Below, in pieces: positions 46,292 through 54,682 of a DNA stretch of 64,000 nucleotides. Both the position numbers and the translations under genes were made by a program. The DNA is from Microbacterium sp. AZCO. GTDB lineage: Bacteria > Actinomycetota > Actinomycetes > Actinomycetales > Microbacteriaceae. The notes under the pieces are model-generated. The model searched no databases, was not told the DNA's origin, and saw only the letters and a list, made by a program, of their open reading frames with translations. The stretch is from NCBI RefSeq assembly GCF_039614715.1, contig NZ_CP154857.1, positions 310,001-374,000 of the forward strand. The letters run 5' to 3'. Positions within the stretch are counted from its first letter, which is position 1. Every line of letters begins with the position of its first letter.

Positions 46292-46693
46292 GTGACCGAC
46301 ATCGACTGGGACGAGCTGCGCTCCGCCGCGACCGAGGCGATGCAGCGCGCGTACGCGCCGTACTCGCGCTACCGCGTGGGCGCCGCGGCGCTCGTCTCCG
46401 ACGGCCGCATCGTGCAGGGCTGCAACGTCGAGAACGCGTCGTACGGCGTCACGCTGTGCGCCGAGTGCGGACTCGTGTCCGAGCTCCACATGACGGGCGG
46501 CGGACAGCTGGTCGCCTTCGTGTGCGTCAACAACGACGGCGAGACGATCATGCCGTGCGGGCGCTGCCGTCAGCTGCTCTACGAACACGCCCTCCCCGGG
46601 ATGCTGCTCGAGACGGTCTCCGGCATCCGGACGATCGACGAGGTGCTGCCCGACGCGTTCGGACCCCGCGACCTCGAGGAGGCGGCGCGCTGA
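46292..46693 (+). CDS. cdd: Cytidine deaminase
   Basis: Zinc enzyme of 133 residues that converts cytidine and deoxycytidine to uridine forms. The zinc and catalytic residues appear in NVENASYGVTLCAECG (C-A-E) and IMPCGRCRQ. The N-terminal YAPYSRYRVGAAAL motif is typical of homotetrameric Cdd. GTG 46292 was preferred over GTG 46283 because AAGGGG lies at the right distance. It sits between the importer genes and deoA with TGATG overlap to the latter. Confidence 0.94.
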   Translation: MTDIDWDELRSAATEAMQRAYAPYSRYRVGAAALVSDGRIVQGCNVENASYGVTLCAECGLVSELHMTGGGQLVAFVCVNNDGETIMPCGRCRQLLYEHALPGMLLETVSGIRTIDEVLPDAFGPRDLEEAAR

Positions 46694-48105
46694 TGGCGGC
46701 TTCGGTCCCCGAGCCCGTCGAGGGGTCGCAGGTCGAGGCTGCCTCGGTCCCCGAGCCTGTCGAGGGGTCGCAGGTCGAGCCGCCTGCGGTGAGCTCCGTC
46801 GAGGCGCCTGCGGTGAGCTCCGTCGAACCGTTCGACGCCGTCGACGTCATCCGCGCCAAACGCGATGGGGAAGCAGTTCCCGAAGACGCGCTGCGCTGGA
46901 TGGTGGACGCGTACACGCGCGGGTACGTCGCGGACTCTCAGATGGCGGCGTTCGCGATGGCGGTGCTGCTCAACGGGATGCAGCGCGACGAGATCCGCGT
47001 CATGACCGATGCGATGATCCGCTCGGGCGAGCGCATGAGCTTCGCCGGGCTCGGAAAGCCCACCGTCGACAAGCACTCCACGGGAGGCGTCGGCGACAAG
47101 ATCACCCTGCCGCTGGCTCCGCTGGTCGCCTCGTTCGGCGTCGCGGTGCCGCAGCTGTCGGGCCGGGGTCTCGGCCACACCGGCGGCACGCTCGACAAGC
47201 TCGAGTCGATCCCCGGGTGGCGTGCAGCGCTCTCCAACGACGAGCTCGTCGCGCAGCTGCGCGACGTCGGCGCGGTCATCTGCGCCGCCGGCTCGGGCCT
47301 CGCGCCCGCCGACAAGAAGCTCTACGCGCTGCGCGACGTCACGGGCACGGTCGAGGCGATCCCGCTCATCGCCTCGAGCATCATGTCGAAGAAGATCGCC
47401 GAGGGCACGGACTCGCTCGTGCTCGACGTGAAGTTCGGCTCGGGCGCCTTCATGCGCGACGTCGAGAAGGCGCGCGAGCTCGCCCGCACGATGGTCGCGC
47501 TCGGCACGGACTCCGGCGTCGCGACGACGGCGCTCCTCACCGACATGAACACCCCCCTCGGCCTCGCGATCGGCAACGCCAACGAGGTGCGCGAGTCGGT
47601 CGAGGTGCTCGCCGGGGGCGGACCCGCCGATGTCGTCGAGCTGACCCTCGCGCTCGCGCGCGAGATGCTCGCCCTCGCCGGGCAGCCCGACGCCGACGTC
47701 GAGGCCGCCCTCCGGGACGGGCGCGCGATGGATGCCTGGCGCGCCATGATCCGCGCGCAGGACGGGGATCCGGATGCCGCACTCCCGACCCCGAACGAGA
47801 CCCACACCGTGACGGCGACCGAGTCGGGACACGTCACGCGCCTCGATGCCCTGCCCTTCGGGATCGCCGCCTGGCGTCTGGGCGCCGGCCGGGCCCGTGC
47901 GCAAGACCCCGTGCTGCACGCCGCCGGCATCGACCTGCACGTCAAGCCGGGCGATCGGGTGGTCGCCGGACAGCCCCTGTTCACCTTGCTCGCGCAGAAT
48001 TCCAGCCGGTTCGAGCGCGCGCTCGAGGCGCTCGACGACGCGTGGCAGGTCGGCGCCGAGGCGCCGGAGGCCACGCCGCTCGTGCTCGAGCGCATCACGG
48101 CCTGA
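46693..48105 (+). CDS. deoA: Thymidine phosphorylase with repeat-built N-terminal extension
   Basis: Enzyme of 470 residues splitting thymidine or deoxyuridine to base and deoxyribose 1-phosphate. The core starts about residue 46 (FDAVDVIRAKRDGEAVPEDAL) and shows KHSTGGVGDKITL, the pyrimidine-phosphorylase signature LSGRGLGHTGGTLDKLES and SIMSKKIAEGTDSLVLDVK. The preceding 45 residues consist of two 14-residue repeats (ASVPEPVEGSQVEA) and two 8-residue repeats (PPAVSSVE), absent from normal enzymes. A start just before the core would be possible only with a non-ATG codon. The TGATG overlap with cdd supports the long form. Confidence 0.93.
   Translation: MAASVPEPVEGSQVEAASVPEPVEGSQVEPPAVSSVEAPAVSSVEPFDAVDVIRAKRDGEAVPEDALRWMVDAYTRGYVADSQMAAFAMAVLLNGMQRDEIRVMTDAMIRSGERMSFAGLGKPTVDKHSTGGVGDKITLPLAPLVASFGVAVPQLSGRGLGHTGGTLDKLESIPGWRAALSNDELVAQLRDVGAVICAAGSGLAPADKKLYALRDVTGTVEAIPLIASSIMSKKIAEGTDSLVLDVKFGSGAFMRDVEKARELARTMVALGTDSGVATTALLTDMNTPLGLAIGNANEVRESVEVLAGGGPADVVELTLALAREMLALAGQPDADVEAALRDGRAMDAWRAMIRAQDGDPDAALPTPNETHTVTATESGHVTRLDALPFGIAAWRLGAGRARAQDPVLHAAGIDLHVKPGDRVVAGQPLFTLLAQNSSRFERALEALDDAWQVGAEAPEATPLVLERITA
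46699..46827. repeat. In-frame tandem repeats in the 5' end of deoA
   Basis: Two copies of a 42-bp unit (46699-46740 and 46741-46782 approximately) contain the core CCCGAGCCTGTCGAGGGGTC. Two copies of a 24-bp unit follow (46780-46803, 46804-46827). The 42-bp unit resembles the GAGCCTGTCGA palindromic repeat family common in Microbacteriaceae intergenic DNA, parts of which also occur near 62489-62526 and 8807. Confidence 0.65.
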
Positions 48106-48167
48106 GCGCGCCGCGCGCCGCAGGCGCAGCATCCATTCCCCTTCCGCCGATCCGAGGAGAAGCCCAC

Positions 48168-49283
48168 ATGCCCATCGACCAGCACGGCGACGCCGTCCTC
48201 CAGGGCGTCTCCCTCCGGAGCCTCCCCAAGGTCTCGCTGCACGATCACCTCGACGGCGGCGTGCGCCCCGCGACCATCATCGAGCTCGCCGACCGCGCGG
48301 GCGTCGAGGTGCCCTCGACGGACGCCGACGACCTGGCCGACTGGTTCGCCGAGAAGAGCGACTCCGGCTCGCTCGTGGAGTACCTGAAGACGTTCGATCT
48401 CACGATCGCGGTGCTCCAGGATGCCGAGGGCCTCCGCCGCGTCGCGCGCGAATTCGTCGAGGACCTCGCCGCCGACGGCGTCGTCTACGGCGAGGTGCGC
48501 TGGGCGCCCGAGCAGCACCTGCGCGGCGGGCTGTCGCTCGAAGAGGTCGTCGAGGCCGTGCAGGAGGGCATCGAAGAGGGCGAGGATGCCGCCGACGGCG
48601 CGGGCCGGGACATCCGCGTCGGCCAGCTCATCACCGCGATGCGCCACACCGACCGCTCCCTCGAGATCGCGAAGCTCGCGGTCGACTTCCGCGGCCGCGG
48701 CGCCGTCGGCTTCGACATCGCCGGACCCGAGGACGGCTTCCCGCCGTCGCGTCACAAGGCGGCGTTCGACTACCTCGCGTCGGAGTTCTTTCCCGCGACG
48801 GTGCACGCGGGCGAAGCGGCGGGCCTGGACTCGATCCGCTCGGCCCTGCTCGACGGCCGGGCGCTGCGCCTCGGGCACGGCGTGCGCATCGCGGAGGACC
48901 TCGAGATCGTGTCGCAGGAGGGCGAGGAGGTGCTCGTCACCTTCGGCGACCTCGCGCGCTGGGTGCGCGACCGCGAGATCCCGCTCGAGCTTTCGCCCTC
49001 GTCGAACCTGCAGACGGGCGCGATCGAGCGCTGGGGCACGACGCTCGAGGACCACCCGTTCGACCTCCTGTACCAGCTGGGCTTCACCGTCACCGTGAAC
49101 GTCGACAACCGCACGATGAGCCGCACGTCGCTGACGCGCGAGCTCGCGCTGCTCGCCGAGACGTTCGACTACGACCTCGACGACCTGGAGACGTTCCAGC
49201 TCAACGCCGCGGCCGGCTCGTTCCTCCCCGTCGAGGAGCGCGAGGAGCTGATCGACATCATCAGCGAGGGCTTCGACGTCTGA
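48168..49283 (+). CDS. add: Adenosine deaminase
   Basis: Zinc hydrolase of 371 residues converting adenosine to inosine. The metal ligands are in KVSLHDHLDGGVRP (HxH) and HAGEAAG, with active-site LGHGVRI. The aspartate usually in a DDP motif is in VNVDNRTMS, a variant that still keeps one aspartate. ELSPSSNLQTGAI is conserved. The ATG is preceded by GAGGAGA. It closes the nucleoside salvage cluster 62 bp after deoA. A hairpin repeat follows 18 bp after its stop and may terminate transcription. Confidence 0.93.
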   Translation: MPIDQHGDAVLQGVSLRSLPKVSLHDHLDGGVRPATIIELADRAGVEVPSTDADDLADWFAEKSDSGSLVEYLKTFDLTIAVLQDAEGLRRVAREFVEDLAADGVVYGEVRWAPEQHLRGGLSLEEVVEAVQEGIEEGEDAADGAGRDIRVGQLITAMRHTDRSLEIAKLAVDFRGRGAVGFDIAGPEDGFPPSRHKAAFDYLASEFFPATVHAGEAAGLDSIRSALLDGRALRLGHGVRIAEDLEIVSQEGEEVLVTFGDLARWVRDREIPLELSPSSNLQTGAIERWGTTLEDHPFDLLYQLGFTVTVNVDNRTMSRTSLTRELALLAETFDYDLDDLETFQLNAAAGSFLPVEEREELIDIISEGFDV

Positions 49284-49301
49284 CGCGGCGCGGCGCGGCG
49301 C

Positions 49302-49389
49302 GTGCACCAACTCCTCAAGAGTCGCCGCGACACGCCGCGCGAACGGCTGCGGAGGCCTGTTCCGCCGGGTTCTTGCTGAGTTGGTGCAC
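49302..49389. repeat. 88-bp hairpin repeat, copy 1
   Basis: Ends GTGCACCAACTC (49302-49313) and GAGTTGGTGCAC (49378-49389) are exact inverted repeats. The interior is nearly identical to the copy at 50322-50409, differing by about one base substitution and a small rearrangement of a G/C run. It lies between add and the 3' end of the DUF559-like gene. Confidence 0.85.
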
Positions 49390-49398
49390 GGCGCGCCC

Positions 49399-50223
49399 TC
49401 ATCGGTGCGCGCCGAGGACGGCCTTGAGGTCGGCGAGCACCCGGTCCCGGTTGTACAGGATGTCCTCGGCGAGCGGACGGATGGTGGTGTAGCCGAGGCG
49501 AGCTGCGGCGATGTCTCGGCGCCGGTCACGCTTCTGCGCGTCCCAGCCCTCGTGGAACGCCTTGCTGTCGCACTCGATGATCAGCCAGCCATCGACGATG
49601 AGATCCACGCGTCCGACGCCGTCGAGATCCACCTGAACCTCGATCCGACATCCGAGCGCTCGCAGCATGAGGCGGACGATCGTCTCCGGCCCTGACTCTG
49701 CCCGCTTGTCGACGAGAGCCCGAACGGCGGCATAGCGGGCTGGAAGTCGGCGGAAGACCTCCGCGACGGCGTCCTCATCGACCAGGCCGAGATGCCATGC
49801 GCTGTCGATCGTGGCGACGGCGTCCCTCGGCGCCTGACAGCGACACGCCTGAGCCAACGCCTCGACGAGCGGCGTCGTCACGTCGTCGGGCGAGGCGGAG
49901 CTCGGGCGCCAGTGCCGCACGACATCTTCCGGCGGGGGCGGAAGGCGACTCGCACCGTTCGTCACCTGCGTGTGGAGGGTGTCGTGCGAGAGGACGTAGA
50001 CGCCGAGGGCGTGGAGTAGCGAGACGCAATCGATTCGACCCCCGAGCTTCGCCGCCCTGACGACGTCTGCAGGGGTGTCGGCGGTGAGGTATCGGCCCTT
50101 TCGCACCCGGATGAGGCGGCCCGCCGTCAGCTGCGCATCGAGATGCCGTCGGCTGAGACCACCGCTGAGCAGGGTCGACCGGCTGAGGAAGGTTCGAGGG
50201 ATGGGAGGAGCGGACGTGAGCAT
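49399..50223 (-). CDS. DUF559-like (Vsr/PD-(D/E)XK-type) endonuclease-domain protein with AbiEi-like N-terminus
   Basis: Protein of 274 residues. An N-terminal winged-helix-like region (about 10-60) has LLSGGLSRRHLDAQLTAGRLIRVRKGRYL, a pattern of AbiEi-type antitoxin domains. The C-terminal domain (about 180-274) is nuclease-like, with E at SGPETIV, then VGRVDLIVDGWLIIECDSK and HEGWDAQKRDRRRD. The D-x(n)-ECDSK arrangement is a plausible PD-(D/E)XK site. Start ATG 50223 has GAGG eight bases upstream; GTG 50229 is too close. Two 88-bp hairpin repeats flank the gene. Its biological role is unknown; phage defence or toxin-antitoxin links are possible for relatives. Confidence 0.75.
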   Translation of the reverse strand: MLTSAPPIPRTFLSRSTLLSGGLSRRHLDAQLTAGRLIRVRKGRYLTADTPADVVRAAKLGGRIDCVSLLHALGVYVLSHDTLHTQVTNGASRLPPPPEDVVRHWRPSSASPDDVTTPLVEALAQACRCQAPRDAVATIDSAWHLGLVDEDAVAEVFRRLPARYAAVRALVDKRAESGPETIVRLMLRALGCRIEVQVDLDGVGRVDLIVDGWLIIECDSKAFHEGWDAQKRDRRRDIAAARLGYTTIRPLAEDILYNRDRVLADLKAVLGAHR

Positions 50224-50321
50224 CCGCACAGCCTCGCCCGACCGACGACCTGGAGCCGGGCGTTCCTGCTGCGGCTGGGGACCGACGACGGGCGGGCCCC
50301 GTTGGGGAGGAGCGGGCTCGC

Positions 50322-50409
50322 GTGCACCAACTCCTCAAGAGTCGCCGCGACACGCCGCGCGAACGGCCGCGGAGGCCTGTTCCCGCCGGTTCTTGCTGAG
50401 TTGGTGCAC
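50322..50409. repeat. 88-bp hairpin repeat, copy 2
   Basis: Same ends GTGCACCAACTC (50322-50333) and GAGTTGGTGCAC (50398-50409), same interior as copy 1. Together the copies bracket the DUF559-like gene as direct repeats about 1.0 kb apart. Confidence 0.85.
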
Positions 50410-50417
50410 GGGAAGCG

Positions 50418-50461
50418 CCGTCATCGTGCGCGCCGAAGACGGCCGTGACGTCGGCGAGCAC
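50418..50461 (-). pseudogene. Remnant of the 3' end of a second DUF559-like gene
   Basis: Just beyond repeat copy 2, the minus strand reads VLADVTAVFGAHD, closely matching the last residues VLADLKAVLGAHR of the intact gene, which sits in the same position relative to repeat copy 1. The match stops near 50461, where the epimerase gene ends. So a second copy of the gene was here and all but about 14 codons were lost. Confidence 0.6.
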
Positions 50462-50467
50462 CTCGGG

Positions 50468-51424
50468 TCAGCGGCGGGCGACGCCGGGATGCGTTGCGAG
50501 GTAGGCCTCGAAGGCCTCCGCGCTCGTCTTGGCCGGCGTGTAGCCGAAGTCGCGCTTCAGGGCGTCGTTGGCGAGGACCGGTCGGTAGCGGAGGAACCCG
50601 ACCTGCTCGGGGCCGTGCACGGTGAGGCGCAGCGCACGGCCGACGCGCAGCGCCGCCGCCAGCACCGACGCCGGGAGGGTGAGCAGCGGCTTGCCGAGCC
50701 TCGCGGCGAGCTCGTGGATCGTCACGCGGCCGTCGCCGGCGACGTTGTAGACGCCGGGTGGGCCGTCGGTCGCAGCGCGGGCCATCGCGGCGGCGACGTC
50801 GTCGACCCAGATGAAGACGAAGGGGGAGTCGGAGCCGCGGATCCCGAGGATGCGCCGGCCGTCCCACAGCGCGGTGATCTGATTGCGGACGGTGGGCCCG
50901 AGGATGGTCCCGATGCGGAACACGACCTGCTCGAGCTCGGGGTGTGCGAGGCGGTATCCGGCGAGCATCTGCTCCACGAGCCGCTTGTGCTTCGAGTACG
51001 GGAACTCGTCGTTGCCGCGCACCGGGTCGGTCTCCCGCAGCCAGTCTGGGCTGTCGGCGTGGTAGCCGTAGGCGGCCCCCGACGAGGACACGACGATGCG
51101 GCGCACCCCGGCCTCAACGCAGGCCTCCAGCACGTGCCGCGTGCCGTCCACGTCGACGCGGTATTCGAGGTCGTGGTCGCGTCCGGGGTTGACGATCGCA
51201 GCGAGGTGCACGACGACGTCGATGCCGTGGCGCTCCATCAGCGGCACGAGGCCGTCGGGCCCGGTGACGTCGCACGCGTCGTAGACCACACCCGCGACGG
51301 GTGTCGCCGGCGGGCGCACGTCGCCCGCGACGACGAGGTCGACACCGGGATGCGCGACGAGGGATGTCGCGACGTGGGTGCCGAGGAAGCCGGAGCCGCC
51401 CGTGACGAGGACGCGCGCGCCCAT
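50468..51424 (-). CDS. NAD-dependent epimerase/dehydratase family protein
   Basis: Extended short-chain dehydrogenase-type protein of 318 residues. The Rossmann motif VTGGSGFLGTH is at residues 7-17, the catalytic tyrosine and lysine are in FPYSKHK, and the serine is within VSSSGAAYG. The C-terminal part binds the substrate. Candidates include nucleotide sugars or hydroxysteroid/terpenoid-type substrates. The start ATG overlaps the symporter stop (TGATG), so it belongs to the operon with the monooxygenase and symporter. The specific reaction is unknown. Confidence 0.82.
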   Translation of the reverse strand: MGARVLVTGGSGFLGTHVATSLVAHPGVDLVVAGDVRPPATPVAGVVYDACDVTGPDGLVPLMERHGIDVVVHLAAIVNPGRDHDLEYRVDVDGTRHVLEACVEAGVRRIVVSSSGAAYGYHADSPDWLRETDPVRGNDEFPYSKHKRLVEQMLAGYRLAHPELEQVVFRIGTILGPTVRNQITALWDGRRILGIRGSDSPFVFIWVDDVAAAMARAATDGPPGVYNVAGDGRVTIHELAARLGKPLLTLPASVLAAALRVGRALRLTVHGPEQVGFLRYRPVLANDALKRDFGYTPAKTSAEAFEAYLATHPGVARR

Positions 51425-52380
51425 CAGCCGGCGCCCTCTGCCGCCGCTGCGTGGCGCGACGCGTCGCCCTTCGCCGAACCGGTGCGCCGACGGGTGTGTC
51501 TCGCCCAGAGCGCCGCGACGATGAGCCCGGCGATGATGTCCCAGATGCCCCACCAGCCGGCCACGATCGCCATGCCGCCGAGTCCGCCGAAGAAGGTGAA
51601 GACGAGCCCGAGGCCGAGTCCCGCGTTGCGGATGCCGACCTCGAACGTCATCGCCTTGCGCTCGCGCGTCCCGAGACCGCCGACGACCGCGGTCGTGTAG
51701 CCGATCGCGAGAGCGACGGCGTCGTGGATCGCGACGACGGCGACGATGACGCCGAGGAAGGCGACGAAGTACGACCAGTTGCCGGCGAGGGCGGCCACGA
51801 TGAAGCCGACGAGCGCGAGCAGGGAGAACCACTTCACGAAGGGCTGCACGCGGGCCGCGAACGCGGGGAAGCGGGCACGGATGCTGAGACCGACGAGGAA
51901 CGGGACGCCGATGATGAGGAAGATCTCGAGGAGCATCTGCCACGGGTCGAGCCGGACGGTCTCGAGCAGGTCGCGGGCGGTGGGATGCAGCGACCCCCAG
52001 AACGCCACCGAGAGCGGCAGCACGACGATGTAGACGAGGTTCGACACCGCCGTCATCGACACGGACAGCGCGACGTTGCCGCCCGAGCGGTGCGTCAGCA
52101 CCTGCGAGATATTGCCCGGCGGACAGCACGCGACGAGGATCATGCCGAGCGCCATCGACGGCGTCACGGGGAGGATGAGCGTCAGGCAGAACGTCACGGC
52201 CGGCAGCACGATGAGCTGGGCGAGGATCGCGATGACGAAGGGCTTCGGTTTGCGCGCGACGACCCTGAAGTCCTCGGGCGACGTGTCGAGCGCGATCCCC
52301 AGCATGATGAGCGCCAGGACGACGTCGAGGAGGATGAGCGTCGACGGAGTGAAGTTGAGCGTGACGTCGTCGATGTTCAT
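51424..52380 (-). CDS. Bile acid:sodium symporter (BASS) family transporter
   Basis: Membrane protein of 318 residues with about nine helices. Recognition segments are LILLDVVLALIMLGIALDT, the MILVACCPPGNISQVLTHRSGGNVALSVS-type region (key residues CCPPGNISQVLT and GGNVALS) and EVGIRNAGLGLGLVF, which make up the two crossed sodium-binding helices of the family. The C-terminus is Arg/Ala-rich. BASS proteins import organic acids and sterol-like anions. The start overlaps the monooxygenase stop (ATGA). Substrate unknown; the adjacent flavin monooxygenase suggests it may be its substrate or product. Confidence 0.88.
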   Translation of the reverse strand: MNIDDVTLNFTPSTLILLDVVLALIMLGIALDTSPEDFRVVARKPKPFVIAILAQLIVLPAVTFCLTLILPVTPSMALGMILVACCPPGNISQVLTHRSGGNVALSVSMTAVSNLVYIVVLPLSVAFWGSLHPTARDLLETVRLDPWQMLLEIFLIIGVPFLVGLSIRARFPAFAARVQPFVKWFSLLALVGFIVAALAGNWSYFVAFLGVIVAVVAIHDAVALAIGYTTAVVGGLGTRERKAMTFEVGIRNAGLGLGLVFTFFGGLGGMAIVAGWWGIWDIIAGLIVAALWARHTRRRTGSAKGDASRHAAAAEGAG

Positions 52381-53714
52381 GCGCGCGCCGTGCGCCGGCG
52401 GCGGGGCGCAGCATCCCGATCCGTGCGGAGCGCGGCCACCTCGGAGCGCACCGCACCTCGGTACGCGTCCTTGTTGACGTAGTACGACATGCGTTCCAGG
52501 CCGAGGTACCGGTAGCCGCCGGTCAGATCGGGCCACGGCTCCGTCGTCGCCCGGCGGCGGAAGTCTGCGGCACGATCCGGATGGCGCTCGAGCGCCGCGA
52601 GGTACTCGGCGATCAACTCCGCCTGCTCGTACCGGCCCTGCCAGCCGATTCCGGATGCCTCGATCATGCCCATGACGTAGAGCCCGTTGAACGACGGCGG
52701 GAAGACGTTGAGGAAGAGCTTCGGCGACCAGCCCGTCCAGTTGAGGTCGGCGCGGTCGACGAACGGGTAGTCGAGCGTGTAGCCCGTCGCGAGGAGAACC
52801 GTGTCGTACTCGCCGCTCGTGCCGTCGCGGAAGTGGACCACGCGGCCGTCGAAGCGGTCGATGTCGGGGCGGATGCCGAGGTCGCCCTGTCCCAGGTGGT
52901 TGAGGATCAGGGTGTTGACGATCGGGTGCGATTCGTAGATGCGGTAGTCGGGCCGGGGGAACCCGAACCGCACGGGGTCGCCCGTGAAGGCGCGGAGCAC
53001 GCGGGTGTCGACGAGCTGCTTGAGACGCGCGGGCAGCGGCCTGCCCTGATTGAGGGTGTCGGATGGGCGTCCGAAGAGGTAGCGGGGCACGAAGTAGTAG
53101 CCGCGGCGCACGCTCATGTCGACGGAGGTCGCGTGGTGCACGGCGTCGACCGCGATGTCGCAGCCCGAGTTGCCCGCGCCGATGATGAGCACGCGCTTGC
53201 CGGTCAGCTGCGTCGCGCTCTTGTACGCGCTCGTGTGGAGGAGCTCGCCCGTGAACTCCCCGCGGAACGTCGGGATGTTCGGCTCGGCGAGCGTGCCGTT
53301 GGCGAGGATGACGCCGGTGTAGCGCCGTGCGACCTCGCCGTCGGGCGACGAGGCGCGCAGCATCCACTCGCCGTCGTCCGTCTTCTCCAGACGCGTGACC
53401 TTCGTGTCGAACCGGTACCGCGCGTCGAGTCCGAAGCGGGCGGAGTATGAGCGGAAGTACTCGATGAGGACGCGGTGGCTCGGGTAGTCGGCCGCCGTCT
53501 CCATCGGGAACTCCGCGAACTGCGTCGTGGTGCGCGACGAGATGAGGTGCGCCGACTCGTACATCGTCGAGCGCGGGTTCTCGATGTCCCACAGTCCGCC
53601 GACGCCACGGGATGCCTCGTACCCGTCGAACGCGATGCCCGCCTTCTGCAGCGCGCGCGCCGCCGCGAGCCCCGAGGGACCGGCGCCGATGATGGCGTAG
53701 CGGTGCTCCTGCAT
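52377..53714 (-). CDS. Flavin-containing monooxygenase (class B)
   Basis: FAD and NADPH-dependent monooxygenase of 445 residues. FAD-binding IIGAGPSGLAAARAL lies at the start and an NADPH-binding IIGAGNSGCDIAVDA near 185. The FMO identifying motif is FTGELLHTSAY (F-x-G-x3-H-x3-Y), typical of N/S-oxidising FMOs rather than the W form of Baeyer-Villiger enzymes. LATGYTLDYPF is the second conserved region. The ATG with GGAAGAC upstream was chosen; a TTG at 53753 is an alternative, following TAACAT by seven bases. A tetranucleotide repeat lies in the promoter region. It is the first gene of the operon. Confidence 0.86.
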   Translation of the reverse strand: MQEHRYAIIGAGPSGLAAARALQKAGIAFDGYEASRGVGGLWDIENPRSTMYESAHLISSRTTTQFAEFPMETAADYPSHRVLIEYFRSYSARFGLDARYRFDTKVTRLEKTDDGEWMLRASSPDGEVARRYTGVILANGTLAEPNIPTFRGEFTGELLHTSAYKSATQLTGKRVLIIGAGNSGCDIAVDAVHHATSVDMSVRRGYYFVPRYLFGRPSDTLNQGRPLPARLKQLVDTRVLRAFTGDPVRFGFPRPDYRIYESHPIVNTLILNHLGQGDLGIRPDIDRFDGRVVHFRDGTSGEYDTVLLATGYTLDYPFVDRADLNWTGWSPKLFLNVFPPSFNGLYVMGMIEASGIGWQGRYEQAELIAEYLAALERHPDRAADFRRRATTEPWPDLTGGYRYLGLERMSYYVNKDAYRGAVRSEVAALRTDRDAAPRRRRTARA

Positions 53715-53777
53715 GTCTTCCACACTCCGTCGTGCCGACCCGACGCCGGGCAACCCCTCGATGTTAGTCGTTGTTAA

Positions 53778-53804
53778 CCGACCGACCGACCGACCGACCG
53801 ACCG
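53778..53804. repeat. CCGA tetranucleotide tandem repeat upstream of the monooxygenase operon
   Basis: 6.75 units of CCGA. On the minus strand it reads (TCGG)n immediately before GGTTAACAACGACTAACAT, whose TAACAT could be a -10 box. Slipped-strand changes of its length could alter promoter spacing or activity. Confidence 0.75.
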
Positions 53805-53863
53805 GGCACGGATGCGGCGCCGACGCGGGTCGCGCGCCGGCGCTCGTCAGACGCCGGTGGCGC

Positions 53864-54682
53864 TCACTGGAGCTGCGGAGTGAAGCTCCGCACGAGCTGC
53901 GTGAGCTGGTCGATCATGTCCTCGTCGGAGATGGTCGGGGTGTTGTCGCCGTCCTGGAGCCCATAGTCGCCGAAGGACGAATGGCTCGCCCCGTCGATCT
54001 GCGCCATCTCGGCGTCGGCGGGGAGGAGGTGGCGGTTGTCGGCGATCTTCTCGGGCGTGGACAGCGCGTCGAGGCTGCCGCCGATGCTGAGCACCGGGAA
54101 GTCCTTCCACGTGGAGAGGTCGTTCGAGCAGTACGAGCCGAACAGCACCAGACCCTGCGCCTGCGATGCGAGCATGCACGAGCGCACGCCGCCGAGGGAG
54201 TGGCCGCCGACCATCCACGTGTCGATCTCGGGTGCCAGTGCCGTGAACGACCCGAGGGGGCGCAGGTCGAAGAAGGCGAGGTTGAGCCAGGGCTTGGTGA
54301 TGACGACGGTGACGTTGTCCTCCGCGACGATGCCGGACAGCTTCGACGCGTACGCCCACGCGTCGACCTTGGCGCCGGGGATGAAGACGAGCCCGACGTC
54401 CGAGCCTCCCTCGGCGGGCTGCATCAGGATGCCGGCGTCGTCGTCCGTGATGACGATCCGGTCGTCGGCCTTGACGGCGGCCAGCGGCTCGGGCTCGGCC
54501 TGGTAGACGCCGACCTGGCTCCAGATGACGATCGCGACGACGGCTGCCACGATGAGGCCGCCGATGATGCCGAGGGTCCACCAGAGGATCCGCAGGCCGC
54601 GGCGCTTGCGCTTCGGCGGAGTCTCGGCGATCGCGTCGTCGGCGGCCGTGTCGGGCGAGGTGTCGGGCGAGTCGGTCGTCAC
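53864..54682 (-). CDS. Membrane-anchored alpha/beta hydrolase
   Basis: Protein of 272 residues. A charged N-terminus with PPKRKRRG precedes one transmembrane helix ([25 protein letters not shown], about residues 30-54), so the catalytic domain is likely outside the cytoplasm. The nucleophile elbow is GGHSLGG, followed by [18 protein letters not shown]; the histidine is in [10 protein letters not shown]. The fold resembles the alpha/beta-hydrolase_5 group. The GTG overlaps the mtlD stop (GTGA), making it the last gene of the mannitol operon. A link to mannitol use is not evident. Confidence 0.8.
   Translation of the reverse strand: MTTDSPDTSPDTAADDAIAETPPKRKRRGLRILWWTLGIIGGLIVAAVVAIVIWSQVGVYQAEPEPLAAVKADDRIVITDDDAGILMQPAEGGSDVGLVFIPGAKVDAWAYASKLSGIVAEDNVTVVITKPWLNLAFFDLRPLGSFTALAPEIDTWMVGGHSLGGVRSCMLASQAQGLVLFGSYCSNDLSTWKDFPVLSIGGSLDALSTPEKIADNRHLLPADAEMAQIDGASHSSFGDYGLQDGDNTPTISDEDMIDQLTQLVRSFTPQLQ

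Noticed and set aside
49284..50467. Insertion sequence
   Set aside because: No transposase is encoded and no target-site duplication could be defined; the repeats are direct copies of a hairpin rather than terminal inverted repeats of one element.
53715..53753. TTG start at 53753 for the flavin monooxygenase
   Set aside because: It would add a 13-residue leader with no family match. ATG 53714 has a GGAAGA ribosome-binding site and gives the usual N-terminus before the FAD motif, although the TAACAT box leaves some doubt.
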